From JANNSO01 sp964485395 (GTDB lineage Bacteria; Spirochaetota; Spirochaetia; Treponematales; UBA12059), in assembly GCA_964485395.1 (NCBI GenBank), contig CAZAJF010000003.1, positions 62,001 through 126,000 on the forward strand: DNA of 64,000 bases, given 5' to 3'. This document shows, piece after piece, positions 59,394 to 64,000 of the stretch. The position numbers were made by a program, and so were the translations under genes. How positions within the stretch are numbered: the stretch's first letter is position 1; every line of letters begins with the position of its first letter. Below the pieces are notes generated by a model. It saw only the letters and a program-made list of their open reading frames with translations. It ran no database searches and was not told the DNA's origin.

Positions 59394-60776
59394 ATGCAGT
59401 ATAGCGACATAGGGCGCCATAAAGCGCTCTTCGGTGAATACACCGAGCTACGCATTCAGGAAAACAGATCCTTGGGGATTGGTCTTCTGAACGGCGATAT
59501 CGTAAGAAACGCGAAAAGCGCACAAGGCGGAGTATCCGCCAGGGTTTTCAAGAACGGCGTCTGGGGCTTCGCCTCGACACCAGCGATTACGGATGCGGAG
59601 ATCCGGGCCAGCATCGTCAACGCCACCGCGAACGCCCGCTTTTTGGCGGCGAAGGAAGGACGGGGCGCCTCTGTTTTGCCATCCCGCGCAGCCAAGGCGC
59701 AGCATAGCCTTGGAACGGGCAAAACCCGCCTCTCGCAAAAAGAATTGATCGATTACGGCCGTAACATCGATGCCTACGTAGCCAAGAAATTCCCCGCGCT
59801 CAAGTCTCGGATGGTAAACGTTTCCTGCCTGGACATGGAAAAAACCTTATTGAGCTCCGACGGCAGCGAAGCTTATTCGCTGGTGCCGCGAGCCCTCGTC
59901 ATAGTGTCCATGACGACGGACGCCAATGGCGAGCCGGTGGATCTGTACGACGTTTTCGGAGGCCTCGGCCAGTTCGAGGACGTGTTTGCCGATCCCGCCG
60001 CGCTCTATGCGCAGGTGGACAAGCTGGGCGACCGTCTCATGCAGAAAGCCAAGGGCGTCTACGCCAAGCCCGGCGAGTTCGACGTGGTTCTGGATTCCGA
60101 CCTCGCGGGAATCCTGGCGCACGAAGCCATCGGCCACACCGTCGAGGCAGACCTCGTGCTGGGCGGTTCCGTCGCGGCCGATTACATGGGCAAGACCGTG
60201 GCAAGCCCGCTCGTCACGCTCGTGGACTTCGCCCACACCGCCCTGGGCAAGACCTGCCCCGTGCCGCTGTGGATCGACGACGAGGGTACGGACGCGCGCG
60301 ACGCCGTGCTCATCGACAAGGGCGTGCTCAAGTCCTACATGCACAACAAGGACTCCGCGCAGCATTTCGGCGTGGAGCCCACGGGCAACGCGCGCGCCTA
60401 CGGATTCTACGACGAACCGCTCATCCGCATGCGAAACACCGCCATCCTTCCGGGGTCCAGCAAGTTGGACGACATGATCGCCAGTGTGGACGACGGTTAT
60501 TATTTCTTAAGATCTTCCAATGGACAGGCCGATTCCACGAGCGAGTTCATGTTCGGCGTGGTGATGGGCTACGAGATCAAGAACGGCAAGCTTGGCTCCG
60601 CGATCAAGGATTGCACCATCTCGGGCGTCGCCTTCGACATGCTCAAGACGATAACCATGGTATCCGACGACATGAGCTGGACCGCCGCGGGCATGTGCGG
60701 CAAGAAGCAGTCCATTCCCGTGGGCATGGGCGGGCCGGCCATCAAGTGCCGCATCAACGTAGGAGGCAGGGCATGA
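59394..60776 (+). CDS. tldD: Metalloprotease TldD
   Basis: 460 aa from ATG at 59394, with GGAGG upstream; residues in the longer frame (from 59259) look non-coding. The hallmark is HEAIGHTVEAD at about 243, the zinc HExxxH of TldD, then a conserved CSGxK-like region. TldD/TldE form a heterodimeric protease that degrades unfolded peptides and matures some modified peptides. It overlaps tldE by 4 bp. Confidence 0.95.
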   Translation: MQYSDIGRHKALFGEYTELRIQENRSLGIGLLNGDIVRNAKSAQGGVSARVFKNGVWGFASTPAITDAEIRASIVNATANARFLAAKEGRGASVLPSRAAKAQHSLGTGKTRLSQKELIDYGRNIDAYVAKKFPALKSRMVNVSCLDMEKTLLSSDGSEAYSLVPRALVIVSMTTDANGEPVDLYDVFGGLGQFEDVFADPAALYAQVDKLGDRLMQKAKGVYAKPGEFDVVLDSDLAGILAHEAIGHTVEADLVLGGSVAADYMGKTVASPLVTLVDFAHTALGKTCPVPLWIDDEGTDARDAVLIDKGVLKSYMHNKDSAQHFGVEPTGNARAYGFYDEPLIRMRNTAILPGSSKLDDMIASVDDGYYFLRSSNGQADSTSEFMFGVVMGYEIKNGKLGSAIKDCTISGVAFDMLKTITMVSDDMSWTAAGMCGKKQSIPVGMGGPAIKCRINVGGRA

Positions 60777-62083
60777 GCAGCGTAACACTCAACGGCATCG
60801 AGATAGCCCGCAAGGCAGTGGCCGCCCTCAAGGCAGCCGGCGCGGACAAGTGCCAAGCCGTTCTCTCGCGCTCCGAACAGAGCGAACTCAACGTGGACGC
60901 CGGCAAGCTTTCGCTCTACCGTACCACCGTAAACGTATCGCTGGGCCTGTATGCCCTGGCTGGCACGCGCAAGGGCACGGTGTCCCTCAATAAATACGAC
61001 GACGAGTCCATCAAGGCAGCCGCTGAGGAAGCCGTGTCCATGGCAAAATCAAGCGAGCCCGACGACGCCAACGACATCTCCCCCGCGCGTCCGCTCGAGC
61101 GTTTCGACCACGGCGACAAGCAGCCGGATTCCGAGAAGATGTACGCGCGGCTCACCGAGTTCATCGCGTACGCAAAAGATAAATATCCTATAACAAAACT
61201 TGAGCAGTGCATCCTTGATTTCACCGCGGGCTCCAGCTTTTACGCCAACTCCAACGGTGCCGAGTTCGAGGAACTCTCGGGCATGTACGGCTTCCAAGCC
61301 ATGTTCACGAGCAAGGACGGCGACAAGGCTTCCAGCTTCAACTACTCGGGCGCCGCGCACCGCAACCTGGACAAGCCCCTGAAGGACTGGGGTACCGTTG
61401 ACGAGCTTATGCGGCAGTCCGCCGAGCAGACCGTAACGGCCACCGTGGAAGGCTCCTTCATCGGCGACCTCGTCATAACCCCCGACTGCCTTGGCGACTT
61501 CGTGGGCATGCTGGACGGCGTGTACACGAGCGATTATCCTTTAATAACCGGTGCGTCGCCCTGGAAGGACAAATTGGGTACCCAGGTAATTTCTCCGCTG
61601 ATAACGATACGCTCGGAGCCCGAAGGCCCGCTCATCGAGGCGGGCTACGGCTATACCTCCGACGGTTTTCGCGCGGAAAACGCCGTGCTCGTGGACAAGG
61701 GCGTGCTCAAGAGCTTTACGCTCGGCTTTTACGCCTCGCGCAAGAGCGGAAAAGCCCGCTGCGTTTCGGGCGGCGGCGCCATCAGCGTCGACGCGGGCGA
61801 CAAGTCCCTCGCGGACATGATCAAGTCCATTAAGAAAGGTTTACTCCTGGCGCGGTTCTCCGGCGGCAGCCCGTCCGAAAACGGCGACTTCTCCGGCGTA
61901 GCCAAGAATTCCTACCTCATCGAAGACGGCAAGATCTTGCGCCCCGTAAGCGAAACCATGGTCGCGGGCAACCTGGCCGAACTGTTCACGTCCATCAGCG
62001 CCGTCTCGCGCGAGCGCGTCAACTACGGTTCTATGTGCCTTCCCTGGGTCGTGGCGGGAGGGGTTACGGTTTCGGGAAAGTAG
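60773..62083 (+). CDS. pmbA: TldE/PmbA family partner of TldD
   Basis: 436 aa. The ATG at 60773 overlaps the tldD stop (ATGA), with AGGAGG at 60761-60766; the long frame from 60269 is a shadow of tldD. Same overall fold as TldD but without HExxxH, as expected. The N-terminus (VTLNGIEIARKAVAALKAAGADKCQAVLSRSEQSELN) and C-terminus (SGVAKNSYLIEDGKILRPVSETMVAGNLAELF) are characteristic of PmbA/TldE. It is cytosolic and works with TldD. Confidence 0.94.
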   Translation: MSSVTLNGIEIARKAVAALKAAGADKCQAVLSRSEQSELNVDAGKLSLYRTTVNVSLGLYALAGTRKGTVSLNKYDDESIKAAAEEAVSMAKSSEPDDANDISPARPLERFDHGDKQPDSEKMYARLTEFIAYAKDKYPITKLEQCILDFTAGSSFYANSNGAEFEELSGMYGFQAMFTSKDGDKASSFNYSGAAHRNLDKPLKDWGTVDELMRQSAEQTVTATVEGSFIGDLVITPDCLGDFVGMLDGVYTSDYPLITGASPWKDKLGTQVISPLITIRSEPEGPLIEAGYGYTSDGFRAENAVLVDKGVLKSFTLGFYASRKSGKARCVSGGGAISVDAGDKSLADMIKSIKKGLLLARFSGGSPSENGDFSGVAKNSYLIEDGKILRPVSETMVAGNLAELFTSISAVSRERVNYGSMCLPWVVAGGVTVSGK

Positions 62084-62329
62084 GAAGATCCTTCAAATCG
62101 AAACCGGCGCATGTCCGGATTTTATTCGGGCGGAAACTTGCGAGAGCGGGTTTTCGCCTGTTTTATTTCCTGTCTCGATAGTCGGTTGCCCGGCCTATTG
62201 TAAGTATAGTCAAAAAGAGTTAACATGATCGCTACGAGTCCGAATCATCTGCCTTCCGATCGCGTCACGCTTTTGGCCACCTGATAATCCTCGACCGCAA
62301 TTGATGCGAATTCTCATATAAGGCACCCC

Positions 62330-64000
62330 GTGAACGAATCTTCCCAAAAAACCATCCTCCTCGTCGAGGACGAGGCAATCATCGCCCTGGGCCAAAAAAT
62401 GTTCCTTGAAAAATACGGTTACAAGGTTCTTACCATCAATACCGGCGAGAAAGCCGTGGAAATAATGCAGGCAAACGCCGAAGCCGAGCTTGCCCTTTTG
62501 CCGGACAGCAAACGGGACCCTCTTGAAAAAATCGGCTATCGCGTGGTGCTTGCGGATACCGCCGAAAAAGCCGTCGAGGTGTTCAGTCGCGACGACAGCA
62601 TCGACCTCGTCCTCATGGATATAGACCTTGGGCCGGGCATGGACGGCACCAAGGCGGCGGAGATAATCCTCAAGCGGCGCGAGATACCCATCCTGTTCCT
62701 CTCAAGCCATACCGAGCCGGAAATCGTGGCCAAGACTGAAAAGATAACCTCCTACGGCTATGTGGTGAAGAACTCCAGCATTACGGTGCTGGACGCATCC
62801 ATAAAGATGGCGTTCAAGCTGTTCAAGGCCAATGGAAACCTTAAAAAAGAATTACTCGAGCGCAAAGCAGTAAACGACCGGCTTAATGCCTCGGAATCCA
62901 AGTACCGCATGCTGTTCGAGACTTCCGGGGAGGGCATACTCATCCTCGACGCGGATACCGGGATGATAGTAAACGTCAACCCGTTCCTCGTAAGTCTTCT
63001 AGGGTATTCCTTCGACTCGTTCATGGGGAAAACCATCTGGGACTTGGGCATCCTCGGGGATATCGTGGGGAACAAGGAGAAGTTCCTCGAGCTTACGGAG
63101 ACTCGCTATGTTCGCTACGAAAACCTTCCCCTGGAGACCGCGGACGGCAGGATCATCGACGTGGAGTTTATCAGCAACGTGTATGAGGTAATTGGCAAGA
63201 AGCTTATCCAGTGCAATATACGCGACATCACCGAGCGCAGGGAAACCGAAATCGGTCTTGAAAGCTCGAGGGTGCAGCTTGAGCGCATGAAGGCCGAGGC
63301 TGACGATATCGGCGAATTTTCGCAGAGCGTCATCAATACGGTACGCGAGCCATTGATTTCCCTGGACGGCGAGCTTCGGGTGGTAACGGTAAGCCGCTCT
63401 TTTTACGAGGTGTTCAAGGTAAAGCCCATAGAAACGGTGGGTAAGCTGATATACGATCTCGGCAACAAGCAGTGGGATATTCCGAGGTTGCGCGAGCTCC
63501 TCGAAAAAATCCTGCCTTTGCAAACCTCCTTTGAAAACTACGAAGTGGAACATGACTTTGCGACGATAGGCCCGCGCATAATGCTTCTCAACGCGAGGCA
63601 GATCAGGCAAGCGTACGGCAAGCGGAAAATAATCCTTTTGGCGATCGAGGACATTACCGAACGGAGAAACGCCGAGAAAAAAATAAAAGCGCTGCTCGAC
63701 GAAAAGGACACGATCCTCAAGGAAGTGCATCACCGGACTAAAAACAGCATGAATACGATAATAAGCCTGCTCAGGCTCCAGTCCGAAATGCTGGAGGATC
63801 ACGCGGCCATAGCGGCGCTCAAGGATACGGAATGCCGCGTCCAGAGCATGATGGTGCTGTACGACAAACTCTATCGTTCGGTCGATTACGGCGAAGTATC
63901 GGCAAGGTCGTATTTGTCATCACTGGTGGACGAAATATTGGGCAATTTTCCGAGCGGAGGCTCCGTAGAGATAACCAAAGCGCTGGAAGATTTTCCCATA
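62330..64000 (+). CDS. Sensor kinase: receiver (with internal duplication), PAS, PAS, HisKA_2; 3' end outside window
   Basis: 557 codons open to the window edge. GTG at 62330 is the likely start (AAGG at 62319-62322). The receiver domain (about 1-165) starts KTILLVEDEAIIALGQ and carries the phosphoacceptor LVLMDIDLG at Asp97, about 39 residues later than usual. Two PAS domains follow (KYRMLFETSGEGILILDADTGMIVNVNPF; VINTVREPLISLDGELRVVTVSRSF). The HisKA_2 box, EVHHRTKNSMNTIISLLRLQ, has its His at about 465. A signal relay from receiver input to histidine phosphorylation is expected. The 246-bp gap 62084-62329 holds no gene or clear promoter that I can support. Confidence 0.85.
   Translation, partial: MNESSQKTILLVEDEAIIALGQKMFLEKYGYKVLTINTGEKAVEIMQANAEAELALLPDSKRDPLEKIGYRVVLADTAEKAVEVFSRDDSIDLVLMDIDLGPGMDGTKAAEIILKRREIPILFLSSHTEPEIVAKTEKITSYGYVVKNSSITVLDASIKMAFKLFKANGNLKKELLERKAVNDRLNASESKYRMLFETSGEGILILDADTGMIVNVNPFLVSLLGYSFDSFMGKTIWDLGILGDIVGNKEKFLELTETRYVRYENLPLETADGRIIDVEFISNVYEVIGKKLIQCNIRDITERRETEIGLESSRVQLERMKAEADDIGEFSQSVINTVREPLISLDGELRVVTVSRSFYEVFKVKPIETVGKLIYDLGNKQWDIPRLRELLEKILPLQTSFENYEVEHDFATIGPRIMLLNARQIRQAYGKRKIILLAIEDITERRNAEKKIKALLDEKDTILKEVHHRTKNSMNTIISLLRLQSEMLEDHAAIAALKDTECRVQSMMVLYDKLYRSVDYGEVSARSYLSSLVDEILGNFPSGGSVEITKALEDFPI

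Noticed and set aside
60269..60772. N-terminal extension of TldE inside tldD
   Set aside because: The long frame is the second reading frame of tldD. The ATG at 60773 has AGGAGG and the standard TldE N-terminus.

Overview
The window is one contiguous stretch of a GC-rich, anaerobe-type bacterial chromosome. I see no rRNA, tRNA, insertion sequence, prophage or CRISPR array. The gene content points to a free-living or gut-type spirochaete (Spirochaetia, Treponema/Spirochaeta-like). Evidence for this is the many lipoproteins with relaxed spirochaetal lipoboxes, a CheY-like/PAS/HisKA_2 sensor kinase of a style common in that phylum, a class III cyclase next to a FecR-domain protein and an outer-membrane-type beta-barrel, and heavy investment in peptide and amino-acid uptake. 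The phylum assignment is inference, not proof.

Layout. 1-2627: 3' part of an Opp-family importer (permease, two ATPases), probably of the carbohydrate-type Opp subgroup, followed by a DUF998-like membrane protein. 3676-9147: a complete branched-chain amino-acid (Liv) ABC importer, with five closely spaced stem-loops between the binding-protein gene and livH. 9203-10820 (minus): a YeiH-type exporter and a small unknown protein. 10922-13582: a Qnr-like pentapeptide protein, then a tightly coupled SPFH/band-7 protein and an NAD-kinase-fold protein. 13609-21761: a complete dipeptide/oligopeptide importer (A-B-C-D-F), an M42 aminopeptidase and a PrpR-N/GGDEF-like transcription regulator, with a palindrome at the likely transcription start and a 20-bp tandem repeat between A and B. 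21758-27596 (minus): recG behind two envelope-type genes. 28571-32282: a homocysteine-biosynthesis protein fused to a ferredoxin, a UPF0280/COG2122 protein, and convergent MalY and RidA genes, forming a sulfur amino-acid island. 32432-39424: adenylate/guanylate cyclase, FecR protein and outer-membrane-type protein in overlapping order. 39459-42562 (minus): a beta-helix lipoprotein and a small lipoprotein. 42715-46409: carbamate kinase, a secreted GH101-like glycoside hydrolase, VanZ and a small membrane protein. 46492-50649: a heterodimeric ABC exporter preceded by a strong promoter, a 19-codon leader ORF and an attenuator-like hairpin. 50747-55612: four surface or secreted proteins (PD40 propeller, FGE-fold lipoprotein, LVIVD-like lipoprotein, unknown lipoprotein). 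55882-62083: PlsC acyltransferase, a 17-bp tandem repeat, TPR/HD-GYP protein, SpoU methyltransferase and TldD/TldE. 62330-64000: a sensor kinase truncated by the window end, with an internally duplicated receiver segment.

Together these genes suggest an anaerobic amino-acid and peptide fermenter. Peptides and branched-chain amino acids are imported and peptides are cleaved by M42 and possibly TldD/E. Carbamate kinase could yield ATP from carbamoyl phosphate, and free sulfide could be fixed into homocysteine. Envelope signalling would run through a cyclase/FecR module, HD-GYP and PAS kinase proteins. All gene functions are inferred from motifs read by eye; no database search was run.
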